A stretch of 19,180 bases of DNA from assembly GCA_902491215.1 (NCBI GenBank), contig CABUGV010000051.1, positions 1 through 19,180 of the forward strand, in the 5' to 3' direction. Within the stretch, counting starts at the first letter, position 1; each line of letters begins with the position of its first letter. Position numbers and translations under genes: made by a program. The DNA comes from 43-108 sp001915545 (GTDB taxonomy: Bacteria; Bacteroidota; Bacteroidia; Bacteroidales; Bacteroidaceae). The notes under the pieces were generated by a model. The model was not told the DNA's origin, ran no database searches, and worked only from the letters and a program-made list of their open reading frames with translations. This document shows, in pieces, positions 1 to 8,585 of the stretch.

Positions 1-21
1 CAATAACGAGGGCGTTTTGTA

Positions 22-771
22 CTACGTTTTTAGGAACGTAGAACTGGACACCCTATTTATTTGGTCTGTGAGCATTTTCTTGCCATGCTGGTAAGCGTTG
101 TTTTCGAAGGCCGTCTTGTCGTTTGCCGATTTAAGTTTTACATAATATCTGTAGCTCCATTCCGACCAGTTGTCAATGTCATACATCTCTAGTCCATCAC
201 ATCTTATCATTTCCATGTTGCTTAAGAAACAGTTTTCAGGCATATCCTCAAATATTGCCGCGATAAGAACTTTGAAGCTGGATTCCTTGTCTTGTGTGAT
301 GAAGTCGCCGACTTTAAGATTGAATTTTTCAGCAATTTTTTTGCTTATGGCCACTTTGGCTTCTTTGTCCATACCGTCGAATGAACCGCTGATTGGCTTG
401 AATCCAAACAAGTCAAGAGCCTCCTTCGTCATTTGATAAAAATTGATTTCAATCTCATTCAGATTCTTTTCTGTTCCTGCGTATGTGCTTGCCGTCCACG
501 GACCCTTAACTATTCCGTATGATTCTACTGTAGGAGATTGCTGAAGAATTGCTTCCGAATACGGTCTGCACATGTTTTGTGAGAATTTGCCTTCTGAATA
601 CATGCTCGGGTATGTGATGGCAAAAATCCTGTCGCCATCCTTGATGCCTCTGTTGAAAGTCCATTCATAGTTGACCTGCACCAGAATGACGTATATTGCG
701 GCGAAGGCCACGCTCATGCCCAAGATGTTGAGCAGGCCGGCGCCCTTGAATAATTTAGTCAAACTTTTCAT
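22..771 (-). CDS. FtsX/MacB-type ABC permease paralogue, N-terminal part, apparently frameshifted
   Basis: The 249-residue product is the N-terminal portion of an inner-membrane ABC export permease. It starts with a transmembrane helix (about residues 12-33, GAGLLNILGMSVAFAAIYVI) followed by a MacB_PCD-like periplasmic domain. It is colinear with the first ~250 residues of the full-length permease at 1554-3908, sharing for example ILVQVNYEW, FNRGIKD, SPTVESYG, AEKFNLK and DIDNW. It is the last gene seen in the minus-strand efflux operon, 48 bp after the ATPase. The reading frame closes at a TAG at 24-22. If one A is added to the A5 run just before it, translation continues as LKNVVQNALVI, which lines up with YILNTVVHLEPL in the paralogue. 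I therefore read this as a one-base frameshift (real or a sequencing error), with the rest of the gene lying outside the window. The family call is strong. Whether the gene is functional is open. Confidence 0.8.
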   Translation of the reverse strand: MKSLTKLFKGAGLLNILGMSVAFAAIYVILVQVNYEWTFNRGIKDGDRIFAITYPSMYSEGKFSQNMCRPYSEAILQQSPTVESYGIVKGPWTASTYAGTEKNLNEIEINFYQMTKEALDLFGFKPISGSFDGMDKEAKVAISKKIAEKFNLKVGDFITQDKESSFKVLIAAIFEDMPENCFLSNMEMIRCDGLEMYDIDNWSEWSYRYYVKLKSANDKTAFENNAYQHGKKMLTDQINRVSSSTFLKT

Positions 772-819
772 CTTGTTTGTTTTTTTATTTCTTGTATTTA
801 AGTTTTACAGATGTTGCAG

Positions 820-1500
820 TCAGAGTTCGTTTCTCACGTCGCCGACAATGCGTCCGTCGAAGAGGTTTATGATGCGCTGTGCCATCGATGCATCCTTCTG
901 CGAGTGGGTAACCATGACGATGGTTGTGCCTTCGGAATTGAGCTCGCAGAGCAGGTTCATCACTTCCTTGCCGTTTTTGGAGTCGAGGTTTCCGGTCGGC
1001 TCGTCGGCCAGTATCAGTTTTGGATTTGACACTACGGCGCGTGCAATTGCCACACGCTGCTGCTGACCTCCTGAGAGCTGCTGAGGGTAGTGCTTGGAGC
1101 GATTGCTTATGCTCATCCTCTTCAGTATCTCGTTGACACGACGCTTGCGCTCTGATGCACCGATGTGTAGATATTTGAGCGGCAGTTCGACGTTCTCGAA
1201 TACATTGAGTTCGTCAATCAGGTTGAAGCTCTGGAATACGAATCCGAGTTTTCCCTTTCTGAACTTTGTCCTTTCGCTTTCTTTCAGTTTCGCCATTTCT
1301 TTTCCGAGCAGTTCGTAGCTTCCTTCGGTCGGGTTGTCCAGCAGTCCGAGGATGTTCAGCAGTGTAGACTTTCCGCATCCGGAAGGTCCCATGATTGCCA
1401 CGAACTCTCCTTCGTTGATTTCGAAGGACACATTGTTCAACGCTGTTGTTTCTATTTCTTCTGTACGAAAGATTTTGCTGAGATTTGTTACTTTAATCAT
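820..1500 (-). CDS. ABC transporter ATP-binding protein, LolD/MacB type
   Basis: This 226-residue nucleotide-binding subunit energises the adjacent FtsX-type permeases from the cytoplasmic side. All ABC landmarks are visible: Walker A GPSGCGKST at 38-46, Q-loop Q90 (VFQSFNL), signature LSGGQQQR at 142-149, Walker B LILADEP at 162-168 followed by D-loop NLD, and H-loop H199 (VTHSQ). The length and the GNLDSKNG stretch are typical of the LolD/MacB/FtsE group, whose members drive mechanotransmission rather than substrate passage through the membrane domain. It lies 53 bp after the first permease gene and 48 bp before the second, in the same operon as the adaptor and outer-membrane channel. The most likely role is efflux of a drug, peptide or lipid-like compound. 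LolCDE-type lipoprotein release is less likely because a TolC partner is encoded upstream. The substrate cannot be told from sequence. Confidence 0.95.
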   Translation of the reverse strand: MIKVTNLSKIFRTEEIETTALNNVSFEINEGEFVAIMGPSGCGKSTLLNILGLLDNPTEGSYELLGKEMAKLKESERTKFRKGKLGFVFQSFNLIDELNVFENVELPLKYLHIGASERKRRVNEILKRMSISNRSKHYPQQLSGGQQQRVAIARAVVSNPKLILADEPTGNLDSKNGKEVMNLLCELNSEGTTIVMVTHSQKDASMAQRIINLFDGRIVGDVRNEL

Positions 1501-1553
1501 AATCGTTTTATTTTAAAGTGTTATTAGTTTTGTTATTTAATGTTCTATATCTG

Positions 1554-3908
1554 TTATTCGTTTTGGATGGATTTTGCCGGATTTTCTGTCGCTGTCTTCA
1601 GACAGCAGAGCGTTACGACAATGAATGTTGTCAGCAGAACGACGGCAAGCGACATTGCGAACACCCACCAATAGAGCTGTGTGTGGTAGGCGTATGTGCT
1701 GTAGTAGTAATCCATAATATGGTAGCTTGCAGGTGTTGCAATGGCGAAGCATATCAGCTGTATGATTAAGTATTTTTTGTTGAACATCAGCAGAATTTCT
1801 GATATGGTCGCTCCGTGCACTTTCCTTATGGCAATTTCCTTCTTTCGGAACGAAGTCTCGAAAATCAGAATTCCTATAATACCCATGATGGATATGGCAA
1901 TGGCAATGGCCGTGAAGATGGATACGAGCTTTATGAGTTTCTGCTCTTTCTCATATTGGTTGCCAAGTTCCTCATCGAAGAAATTCAGTTTAACTTCTTC
2001 GAGGTTGTATCCAGACACTATTTTTGCTGTTACATCCTTTACAGCCTTAAGCAAATCGCTGTATGTCGTGTTCGGATTGCTTCTTATGTACAAATAGTAG
2101 CAAAAGGCTTGTGGTAATTTCCCATATACATAGAATGCAAATGGCTCTGTCCCAAATTGCAGTGAGCGGTACTTGAAGTCCTTGCAGAAACCTGCAATGT
2201 CTGTATTGTCAATGTGACCTAAAACTTTGTCTTCAAGCGTGAAGTTGAATTTCTTCTTTGCCGTTTCATTGAATATGAAAATTCCTTTTTCGCATTTCTC
2301 GTCTGCTTCGGTGAAGTTGCGGCCATCGGTAATCTTGATGTTCATAAACTTGGGAAAGTTGTATGCGACAGGATAGCATATGAAACTTATTTTTTCTCCT
2401 TTATCTTCTGTTCCCCATTTCATCCTGCTGTCTTTTATCAGTGGGCCTTGTCCCCATGTGATGTCTTTGATTTCCGGCCTTTTGCGCAGTTCTTCTGTAA
2501 ATGCCTCATGGTTGGATTTTGAAACAGGTATCTCGGCGGTGAACAGCATTGATTTGTTGAATCCCATGTCGTAGTTCATCATGTAGTCGTATTGATTCTT
2601 GATGAAGATTGTGCAGATTATGAAAACCATAGATATTGTGAACTGCACTCCTATCAGTACATATCTGAAAATTTTTCCGTGTGTCGGGAGGCTCATTGAG
2701 CCTTTGATGGCCATTGCCGGCGGAAACGAAGTTGTGTACAGCGCCGGATACAGACTTGATGCTGCAGTCATGACAAGTGCAACTGCAATTGTAGTAAGAC
2801 ATACAGGAATGTGCCTGTAGAAGTCTATTGGGCAGATGACTAGGTCTGCATAAGTGGAGTTTTTAAACAATGTGACTATTATGGCTGCGACTGCAAGAGA
2901 GAGTGTGACCAGAACGGCTGATTCCCAAACGAATGACATGACGAGGGTAAATCTTGACGATCCGAGTATCTTGCGTGTATTTACAGAACGGAGTTTTACA
3001 GGGACCTGCGCCATGAAGAAATTTACGTAGTTTATCAGTGTGATAATCAGTGTCAGTATTGATATAGCAAACAGCGTCAGCGTTGTTGTCTTGTTGCCTT
3101 TATATTGCTGGTCTGCAAGATTCTGGGTGAAGTACATGTCGTTCAAAGGTTCTAGATGTACGACTGTATTCAATATGTAGCTTTTGTTGTCTATGTTATT
3201 TTTTGCATAAATTTTTTTTGACAGTTTTTTGGCGTTCTCTTCAAAAGCTTTTTTGTCATCTGCAGAGTGCAGTTTCACATAGTAGGGATAGTTGAATTGA
3301 TGCCAATTGTCTATGTCTATATTTTCTGTAAGATAGCATTCTATCATATCGATGTTCCCTAAAATGCTGTTTTGGGGCAAGTCTTCGAATATTGCAACAA
3401 TAGAATTTCTTTTGTTGGACTTTTTGTCGAACTTGATGAAGTCTCCGATTTTCAGATTGAATTTTTCTGCCGCACTTCTGCTTATTGCTATATTGTTTTC
3501 ATCGTCCATGCCTTCGAACGAACCGCTTATGGCCTTGAAATTGAACAAATTGAGAGCATTCATCGTCATGCCACAGTAATTCATTTCAAACTTATTCTGA
3601 TTTCCGTCAGTGTCTGCGTATGCAGTGATTGTGGACAGCTCTTTCAGCATGCCGTATGATTCTACTGTAGGTGACTGTGATATGATTGATTCTGCAAAAG
3701 GTCTTAGCATGAATTGTGTGAATTTGCCTTCTTCAAACCAAGAGGGTTGGGTTAGTGCAAAAATCCTGTCGGAATCCTTGATGCCTCGATTGAAATTCCA
3801 TTCATAGTTGACCTGCACAAGAATGACATATATTGTTGCGAAAGCTATGCTCATACCTAAAATGTTGAGCAGGCCGGCTCCCCTTAGCAGTCTCATCAAA
3901 CTTCTCAT
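1554..3908 (-). CDS. FtsX/MacB-type ABC transporter permease (full length)
   Basis: This 784-residue inner-membrane permease has no fused ATPase domain. An N-terminal helix (about 12-33, ending IYVILVQVNYEW) is followed by a large MacB_PCD-like periplasmic domain. Three helices come next (ISILTLIITLINYVNFF, AVLVTLSLAVAAIIVTLF, LTTIAVALVMTAASSLYPAL), then a second helix/periplasmic domain/three-helix repeat ending near the C-terminus. This doubled MacB_PCD-FtsX layout is common in Bacteroidota. The frame is open up to 3992, but that start would overlap the adaptor gene. The ATG at 3908 gives MRSLMRLLRGAGLLN, which matches the MKSLTKLFKGAGLLN start of the paralogue at 771, so I chose 3908. The gene lies 43 bp after the HlyD-like gene and 53 bp before the ATPase gene. 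It probably couples ATP hydrolysis to extrusion through the HlyD/TolC-type partners. The substrate is unknown. Confidence 0.93.
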   Translation of the reverse strand: MRSLMRLLRGAGLLNILGMSIAFATIYVILVQVNYEWNFNRGIKDSDRIFALTQPSWFEEGKFTQFMLRPFAESIISQSPTVESYGMLKELSTITAYADTDGNQNKFEMNYCGMTMNALNLFNFKAISGSFEGMDDENNIAISRSAAEKFNLKIGDFIKFDKKSNKRNSIVAIFEDLPQNSILGNIDMIECYLTENIDIDNWHQFNYPYYVKLHSADDKKAFEENAKKLSKKIYAKNNIDNKSYILNTVVHLEPLNDMYFTQNLADQQYKGNKTTTLTLFAISILTLIITLINYVNFFMAQVPVKLRSVNTRKILGSSRFTLVMSFVWESAVLVTLSLAVAAIIVTLFKNSTYADLVICPIDFYRHIPVCLTTIAVALVMTAASSLYPALYTTSFPPAMAIKGSMSLPTHGKIFRYVLIGVQFTISMVFIICTIFIKNQYDYMMNYDMGFNKSMLFTAEIPVSKSNHEAFTEELRKRPEIKDITWGQGPLIKDSRMKWGTEDKGEKISFICYPVAYNFPKFMNIKITDGRNFTEADEKCEKGIFIFNETAKKKFNFTLEDKVLGHIDNTDIAGFCKDFKYRSLQFGTEPFAFYVYGKLPQAFCYYLYIRSNPNTTYSDLLKAVKDVTAKIVSGYNLEEVKLNFFDEELGNQYEKEQKLIKLVSIFTAIAIAISIMGIIGILIFETSFRKKEIAIRKVHGATISEILLMFNKKYLIIQLICFAIATPASYHIMDYYYSTYAYHTQLYWWVFAMSLAVVLLTTFIVVTLCCLKTATENPAKSIQNE

Positions 3909-3951
3909 ATCGTTCGTTGTTTTAGTTGCATAATCTTTCAATATCTCTTCA

Positions 3952-5211
3952 TCAATCAAGCACCAGCCTTTCGTTGTTGCCGAAATTGTCATAGCTTGAT
4001 GTGATGACTTTGTCGCCAGGCTTGAGTCCGTCGATTACTTCGTAGTATTGCGGATTCTGGCGTCCTATGCGTATTTCGCGTTTGTAGGCTTCTTTGCCGT
4101 TTTTAGATATGACGTATATCCACTGACCTCCTGTATTCTGATAGAATGAACCGCGCGGTATGAGTATCGCCTTTTCCGGCTGTCCAAGCTGCAGGTTCAT
4201 GTAGTATGTCTGTCCTGAACGTATGTTGTCGGGCTGTTCGCCGCTGAATTTGAAGTCGGCTTTGAATTTTCCGTCTCTTACTTCTGGATAGACTTTTCGG
4301 ATGACCGCACGGAAATTCTCATTCTGGCGTTCGAAATCGGCCTCTAATCCTGTCGTGATGCGGTCGATGTAGTGCTCGTCGAACTGTGCTTCAATCTTAT
4401 AGCTGCTGAGATTGTTGATTTGTCCAATCTTGCTTCCTTCAGCAACTGATTGCCCCAACACGACATCCAGCAGTCCAAGTTCTCCGTTTATAGGTGCCTT
4501 TACCAGCAGGTTGTCTTTTCTCTTGCGAATCATCATCATGTGGAGGCGCATGTTGTCGAGGCTTTCCTGCATCTGCTTGACTTCGATGGATCTGTACAGA
4601 CTGTCTTGCACGGCGCGGTGCTTCACAAGATTCAAGCGGTCTTTGGCCAGTGAATAGTCTTCTTCTGCTCTCAGATAGTCTTCCTTTGATATAAGGTTGT
4701 CGGCGTAGAGCTGTTTCTGCGATTTGTAGGTGCGCAGGTATCGTCGGACATCAATCTCCAGCTGAAGTATGTCCTGCTGGTTGGTCAACTTCTGCTGTTC
4801 CATGGATATGAGAGTGTTGCGCAGCATGTTGTCCTTCTCGGCCAGGTCTGCCTCGGCGTTGAGAATCTGCAAGTTGAGGTTTTCGTTTGAAAGCAGGAGT
4901 ATCGGGTCGCCGGCTTTCACCTTGGCGCCTTCTTCGATGTAGATTTCCTTTACGACACCTGTTTCGAGCGGACTTATCTGCATGGTTGTTATCGGCAGGA
5001 CCTGTCCGGTGACGCGGACGTAGTCGTTGAATAGCCCTGACTTAACCTCGCTTATGGTGATGGTTTCGGTGTTGACGCGCATGGTGCTGACATTGTTGCG
5101 CAGAAGCATGGAGGCTATCAGTATTATCAGAATTGCTATTCCCCAGTAGGGTAGTGCCTTTTTGCTGAATACTCGTGCCCATCCTTTTTTAGGTTCTATT
5201 ATCTTGTCCAT
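3952..5211 (-). CDS. HlyD-family periplasmic adaptor (membrane fusion protein)
   Basis: This 419-residue adaptor links the inner-membrane ABC permease to the TolC-type channel. One N-terminal membrane anchor (about 20-37, WGIAILIILIASMLL) is followed by a beta strand region and the first lipoyl half (GVVKEIYIEEGAKVKAGDPI, about 85-104). A long coiled-coil hairpin follows (about 110-230, rich in L/E/K/Q). The second lipoyl half contains APINGELG and GQSVAEGSKIGQI (about 239-265). A beta-barrel and a C-terminal membrane-proximal domain end with GLKPGDKVITSSYDNF. The order and length are typical of MacA/HlyD adaptors. It begins 26 bp after the TolC-like gene and is followed 43 bp later by the permease, consistent with one transcript. 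Without a lipobox, it is anchored by the helix rather than by lipid. Confidence 0.95.
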   Translation of the reverse strand: MDKIIEPKKGWARVFSKKALPYWGIAILIILIASMLLRNNVSTMRVNTETITISEVKSGLFNDYVRVTGQVLPITTMQISPLETGVVKEIYIEEGAKVKAGDPILLLSNENLNLQILNAEADLAEKDNMLRNTLISMEQQKLTNQQDILQLEIDVRRYLRTYKSQKQLYADNLISKEDYLRAEEDYSLAKDRLNLVKHRAVQDSLYRSIEVKQMQESLDNMRLHMMMIRKRKDNLLVKAPINGELGLLDVVLGQSVAEGSKIGQINNLSSYKIEAQFDEHYIDRITTGLEADFERQNENFRAVIRKVYPEVRDGKFKADFKFSGEQPDNIRSGQTYYMNLQLGQPEKAILIPRGSFYQNTGGQWIYVISKNGKEAYKREIRIGRQNPQYYEVIDGLKPGDKVITSSYDNFGNNERLVLD

Positions 5212-5237
5212 TTTGCTTTATTCTTTTATGATGTGTT

Positions 5238-6614
5238 TTATTGATTGAGATAACTGATTCCTTTGTAATATTCAACAACGCTCTTCTTCAGAAAGTACTG
5301 TAGGCGTGCGTTAAGACGTTCGGCCAGTGCGTTGAGGTAGGTGTTTGAGATGGTTTGAAACTCAACCGGCGAGACGAGGCCGAGAAGCATCTTTTTCTCA
5401 TGCAGTTTGTATGTCTCGCTCTGTGAATCGGCTCGCTTTTCGGCTTGAATCATGGCTTTCATGGCACCTTGCTTGTCCTGTACGGCTCGTGTCACTTCAG
5501 CCTCGATGTCGAGCTTGGTCTGTTCGTATTGCGCTTGCGCACGTCTGTACGCATTTTTCTTTCGCGATAGATCGGAGTGGCGCGAGAGCCGGTCGTAAAT
5601 AGGTATGGAAAGGTTCAGCTGTACGTATTCGCCGGCGTTGTTGCGCCATTGTGAACCGAATGAAGGTGAAATGTAGCTGTCGTTACCCGGATAACTGTAG
5701 TAGCTTGTAGACCATCCTCCGCTGAGCGACAACGTCGGCAGAAACTGCCACTTGGCCGTATTGAGCGAAATTTTCGCGCTGCGCAGTTCTCCTTTGGCAA
5801 TGAGTGCGTCAGGTTGTGTGTTCACGGCAAAATCAATGATCTCGCTGACTGCATCTTCTGTGTCGTCGTACGGTGGTATGCTGTCATTGATTATTGAGCG
5901 ATCAAGGTTGAGCTCTTTCTCTGTCGGCCAAAGCATCAGCGATTTCAGAGTCAGCATGGCATTGTTGAGGTTGTTTGTAGAATTTATGAGCTGATATTCT
6001 GTGTCTGCTTGGTCGGCTTCGGTCTGCACTACGTCCGGATAGCTTTTCTGTCCTAAGTCGTATTGTTTTTTTATAAGTTCGAGGTTCTTTTTTCCTGTCT
6101 CGACTTTTTTCTTCAGTACTTCTACCATTTCTGAGTGGTACATCACGTTGCAGTAGGCTTCCATGACTGATAGGCAAAGTTCGTCGCGGATTTTATCTTC
6201 CTGAGATATTCCGATTTTTATGGCCGTCTGCGAAATTTTGATGTTGTTGATGGCCGAAAAACCGTCGAAGAGGGTAATGCCTGCACTGATGGAGTATCCG
6301 TTGCTGAATGATGTGATATTGGTATATGTGTTTGTTTCCGGGTCTACCGTACGTCCGAAATTATAATATGCGTTTGTATTTGCAGATATACTTGGCGTGA
6401 AGGCTTTGAGTATGGCTTCACGCTTGTTGATGCGTGCGTCAGCGTTGTCCAACTGCTGTACCTTATTTTTTGTGGAATTGTCGACAGCGTATTCCATGCA
6501 TTCTTTCAGTGTCATGACTTTCTGCCGAACATGCGCTGTGCTGTCGACCTGCGCCGTTGTGCCAACGCTGAAAATCATGGCCAATGCGAATATAGAGATG
6601 AATTTTTTCTTCAT
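5238..6614 (-). CDS. TolC-family outer-membrane efflux channel
   Basis: This 458-residue protein is the outer-membrane exit duct of the tripartite efflux pump. A signal peptide is clear (MKKKFISIFALAMIFSVGTTA, cleavage probably before QVD). The mature protein has the usual two-fold OEP layout. The first repeat is helical from LKECMEYAVDNSTKNKV, then strand-rich around NTNAYYNFGRTVDP and GYSISAGITLFDG, then long helices (CNVMYHSEMVEVLKKKVETG). The second repeat has LPTLSLSGGWSTSYY, YVQLNLSIPIYD and a C-terminal helix of about 80 residues. The length matches the family. It is the first gene of the minus-strand operon, so the palindromic region at 6705-6756 probably controls it and everything downstream. 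It is a homologue of TolC/OprM-type channels. The exported substrate is not predictable. Confidence 0.95.
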   Translation of the reverse strand: MKKKFISIFALAMIFSVGTTAQVDSTAHVRQKVMTLKECMEYAVDNSTKNKVQQLDNADARINKREAILKAFTPSISANTNAYYNFGRTVDPETNTYTNITSFSNGYSISAGITLFDGFSAINNIKISQTAIKIGISQEDKIRDELCLSVMEAYCNVMYHSEMVEVLKKKVETGKKNLELIKKQYDLGQKSYPDVVQTEADQADTEYQLINSTNNLNNAMLTLKSLMLWPTEKELNLDRSIINDSIPPYDDTEDAVSEIIDFAVNTQPDALIAKGELRSAKISLNTAKWQFLPTLSLSGGWSTSYYSYPGNDSYISPSFGSQWRNNAGEYVQLNLSIPIYDRLSRHSDLSRKKNAYRRAQAQYEQTKLDIEAEVTRAVQDKQGAMKAMIQAEKRADSQSETYKLHEKKMLLGLVSPVEFQTISNTYLNALAERLNARLQYFLKKSVVEYYKGISYLNQ

Positions 6615-6704
6615 TTTTCCTGTTTTTTACACTTTTATTACAGCTATTTTCATGCCAAGAATGTAAAAGTAAGATTATCAGCTGATTGTGAATTTGGCTA
6701 TTCC

Positions 6705-6756
6705 CCAAAAGTGTAAAGTTTCTTTACACCACTGTAAAGTTTCTTTACACTTTTGG
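6705..6756. promoter_or_regulatory. Tandem palindromic operator upstream of the efflux operon
   Basis: Two inverted repeats sit side by side: GTGTAAAG-TTT-CTTTACAC (6711-6729, 8-bp perfect arms) and TGTAAAG-TTT-CTTTACA (6733-6749, 7-bp arms). They share an 18-base direct repeat (6712-6729 and 6733-6750). Their centres lie 21 bp apart, which is two helical turns. The outer 14 bases also form an inverted repeat (6705-6718 with 6743-6756). A further half-site-like TTTTACACTTTT occurs at 6625-6636, just before the tolC-like start. This is the architecture of cooperative dimer binding sites. It lies about 100 bp upstream of the tolC-like gene. No regulator gene is adjacent in the window, so the binding protein is unknown. 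Confidence 0.65.
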
Positions 6757-6791
6757 TGTGTAAATGGCATAAGTTGACCACATGAAAATGC

Positions 6792-6843
6792 AAAAAAACA
6801 CATGAAGGATAAGGCGGATGCCTTTGTTTCCATCATGTGTTTT
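6792..6843 (-). terminator. Intrinsic terminator after the MATE gene
   Basis: AAAACACATGA (6795-6805) pairs perfectly with TCATGTGTTTT (6833-6843). The loop contains a second perfect stem, AAGGC/GCCTT (6811-6815 and 6820-6824). Read on the minus strand, the hairpin is followed by seven T residues (complement of 6792-6798). It begins 26 bp after the MATE stop codon and separates that gene from the efflux operon downstream. Confidence 0.75.
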
Positions 6844-6869
6844 GTAAGTTGTAAATTGGCTGAATGTTT

Positions 6870-8213
6870 TTACAGAATTTTGTTGCGCCTGTAGCTGTAG
6901 TACCAAATGCCTGCTATATCAGCCAGTGCCCATCCGATTGGTACGGACCACCATATTCCGGTGTAGCCTATTTCAGGAATTGAAGCCAATATGTAGGCCA
7001 GCAGTACGCGTGTGCCTAGTGATATTACTGTCAGGACTACTGACATTGACGGCATGGTAACGGCACGGTAGAAACCGTACAGCATAAACAGGTATGCAAT
7101 ACCGATATAAAAACTGCCTTCGATGCGCAGATATTCTGTTCCGATTGCAATGATTTCTGTTTCTTGCGGAGACACGAAGAGTGACATCAGCTGTGGGGCA
7201 AACGCAAACACCAGCGCTGATACGAGGATTGAAAATAGGGTAGTGGTCACCAGCGAACTGCGTATGCCCCGACGTATGCGGTCATGGCGTCCCGCACCGA
7301 AATTCTGTGCGACGAAGGTTGAGAAGGCGTTGCCGAAATCTTGAAGCGGCATATATGCAAAGGAGTCGATTTTCACCGCTGCCGCAAATGCCGCCATAAC
7401 GGCTGTTCCGAAACTGTTTACCAATCCCTGTACCATCAGAATTCCGAAGTTCATTATGGACTGCTGTATGCATGTCAGAAAGGAGTATGATGCTATTCTG
7501 TTTATGGAATGTGAATTTATGATACAATCGGTGCGCGTGAGGCTGAGTTCTGGAAAATTTCTTCGTGTATAGACGTACAGTCCAATTGCTCCGACTGTTT
7601 GAGATATCACAGTGGCCAAAGCTGCACCTTCTACTCCCATGTGCATCCAAAGCATCAGTGCGAGGTCGAGCCCGATGTTGAGCACTACTGACACTATCAG
7701 AAACATAAGTGGAACAAACGAGTTGCCGACAGAGCGCAAGAGAAATGCATGGAAGTTGTATACGCTGACAGGTATCATACCGAGGAAGACTACAAACAGA
7801 TAGTCGTAGACCATCTGTTCAATCTCCGGCGGAGTCTGCAAAATATGTATTATCGGAGTGAGGAAAGCTAAAGAACAGATGTTGAGCAATAGCGTAACAC
7901 CGCCGACGATGAGCATGGACGAGAAAATGCTCAAACGCAAGGCTTTCAGATCGCGTGCACCGTACTGCATGGAAAATATGGCACTGCACCCCATGCTTAG
8001 CCCGATGAATATAGATGTAATGAAAACGATCAGTGCATAAGATGAACCTACTGCCGCCAGAGCATTTGCTCCCAGCACACGCCCTACAATCAGCGTGTCG
8101 GCAATGTTGTAGCATTGCTGCAGCAGATTGCCCAGCATTAGCGGCAAGGCAAAACGGAGCATTTTGCCTGTTATGCTTCCCGAAACCAAATCATTTTTGT
8201 CGTGTTTGATCAT
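6870..8213 (-). CDS. MATE-family multidrug/cation antiporter
   Basis: This 447-residue inner-membrane protein is almost entirely hydrophobic helices, with about 12 segments in two halves. The N-terminus carries a typical MATE signature, PLMLGNLLQQCYNIADTLIV followed by GRVLGANALAAVGSS. A matching region starts the second half (SIMNFGILMVQGLVNSFG, AVMAAFAAAVKIDSFAYMP, then FVAQNFGAGRHDR). Known MATE (NorM/DinF) proteins expel cationic drugs or metabolites in exchange for Na+ or H+. The length is normal for the family. The ATG at 8213 (MIKHDKNDLVSGSI) leaves a short cytoplasmic tail typical of the group. The gene is monocistronic: it ends in a terminator before the efflux operon and is divergent from the YARHG gene. 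The substrate is unknown. Confidence 0.95.
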   Translation of the reverse strand: MIKHDKNDLVSGSITGKMLRFALPLMLGNLLQQCYNIADTLIVGRVLGANALAAVGSSYALIVFITSIFIGLSMGCSAIFSMQYGARDLKALRLSIFSSMLIVGGVTLLLNICSLAFLTPIIHILQTPPEIEQMVYDYLFVVFLGMIPVSVYNFHAFLLRSVGNSFVPLMFLIVSVVLNIGLDLALMLWMHMGVEGAALATVISQTVGAIGLYVYTRRNFPELSLTRTDCIINSHSINRIASYSFLTCIQQSIMNFGILMVQGLVNSFGTAVMAAFAAAVKIDSFAYMPLQDFGNAFSTFVAQNFGAGRHDRIRRGIRSSLVTTTLFSILVSALVFAFAPQLMSLFVSPQETEIIAIGTEYLRIEGSFYIGIAYLFMLYGFYRAVTMPSMSVVLTVISLGTRVLLAYILASIPEIGYTGIWWSVPIGWALADIAGIWYYSYRRNKIL

Positions 8214-8585
8214 AATTTAGTTAATTTCAGAAGATGGATTCTTTGTCCATTGTTGCGGAGTAGAATCAAGACTGGTTCTACACTTTTTTCTGTAGTTTTT
8301 CATCAATGCACTAGGAAGATGTGTTTCTTTGTTTGTGTTGACTTTTTTGCGTGTGTAGCATGTTGGCTGTGCATGTGATGATAGTAAAATAACCTTTTGT
8401 TAACTTCTAAATTACTCTAATTTGGCAATACATACAACATTTCATGCATAAATCTTTTATATCCTTAATTTCGTATGTCCGTTGCATTCTGAAAATCAAA
8501 GTTTTATTATGTCGTATTTTAGTTCGGCTTGCCAGTTTTTGTTACATTTGTGAATGTGTAATCATTTATAAATAAAATCAGTACT
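8214..8585. promoter_or_regulatory. Divergent intergenic region with a plus-strand promoter
   Basis: This 372-bp AT-rich gap separates the minus-strand MATE gene from the plus-strand YARHG gene. A Bacteroidota-type -7 element TACATTTG occurs at 8543-8550, with a weak TTTT/TTTA-type -33 stretch about 21 bp upstream (8517-8521). This would give a leader of about 30 nt for the YARHG gene. I found no convincing TAnnTTTG on the minus strand for the MATE gene, no RNA gene and no coding frame of note. Confidence 0.5.

Noticed and set aside
5345..5602. Plus-strand 85-codon frame inside the tolC-like gene
   Set aside because: It is antisense to a well-supported conserved gene, and its Arg/Ser-rich product resembles no protein family.
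6690..6760. Short repeats as a CRISPR array
   Set aside because: There are only two units with a 3-bp gap and internal palindromes, so operator sites fit and spacers do not exist.
6764..6782. Sigma-54-like promoter TGG...TGC on the minus strand
   Set aside because: The GG-to-GC spacing is one base short of the required 10 and the flanking consensus is poor.
8400..8411. TAACTTCTAAA shared with 17687-17697 as possible island-end direct repeats
   Set aside because: It is only 11 AT-rich bases, with no integrase, transposase or tRNA end nearby, so chance is the better explanation.
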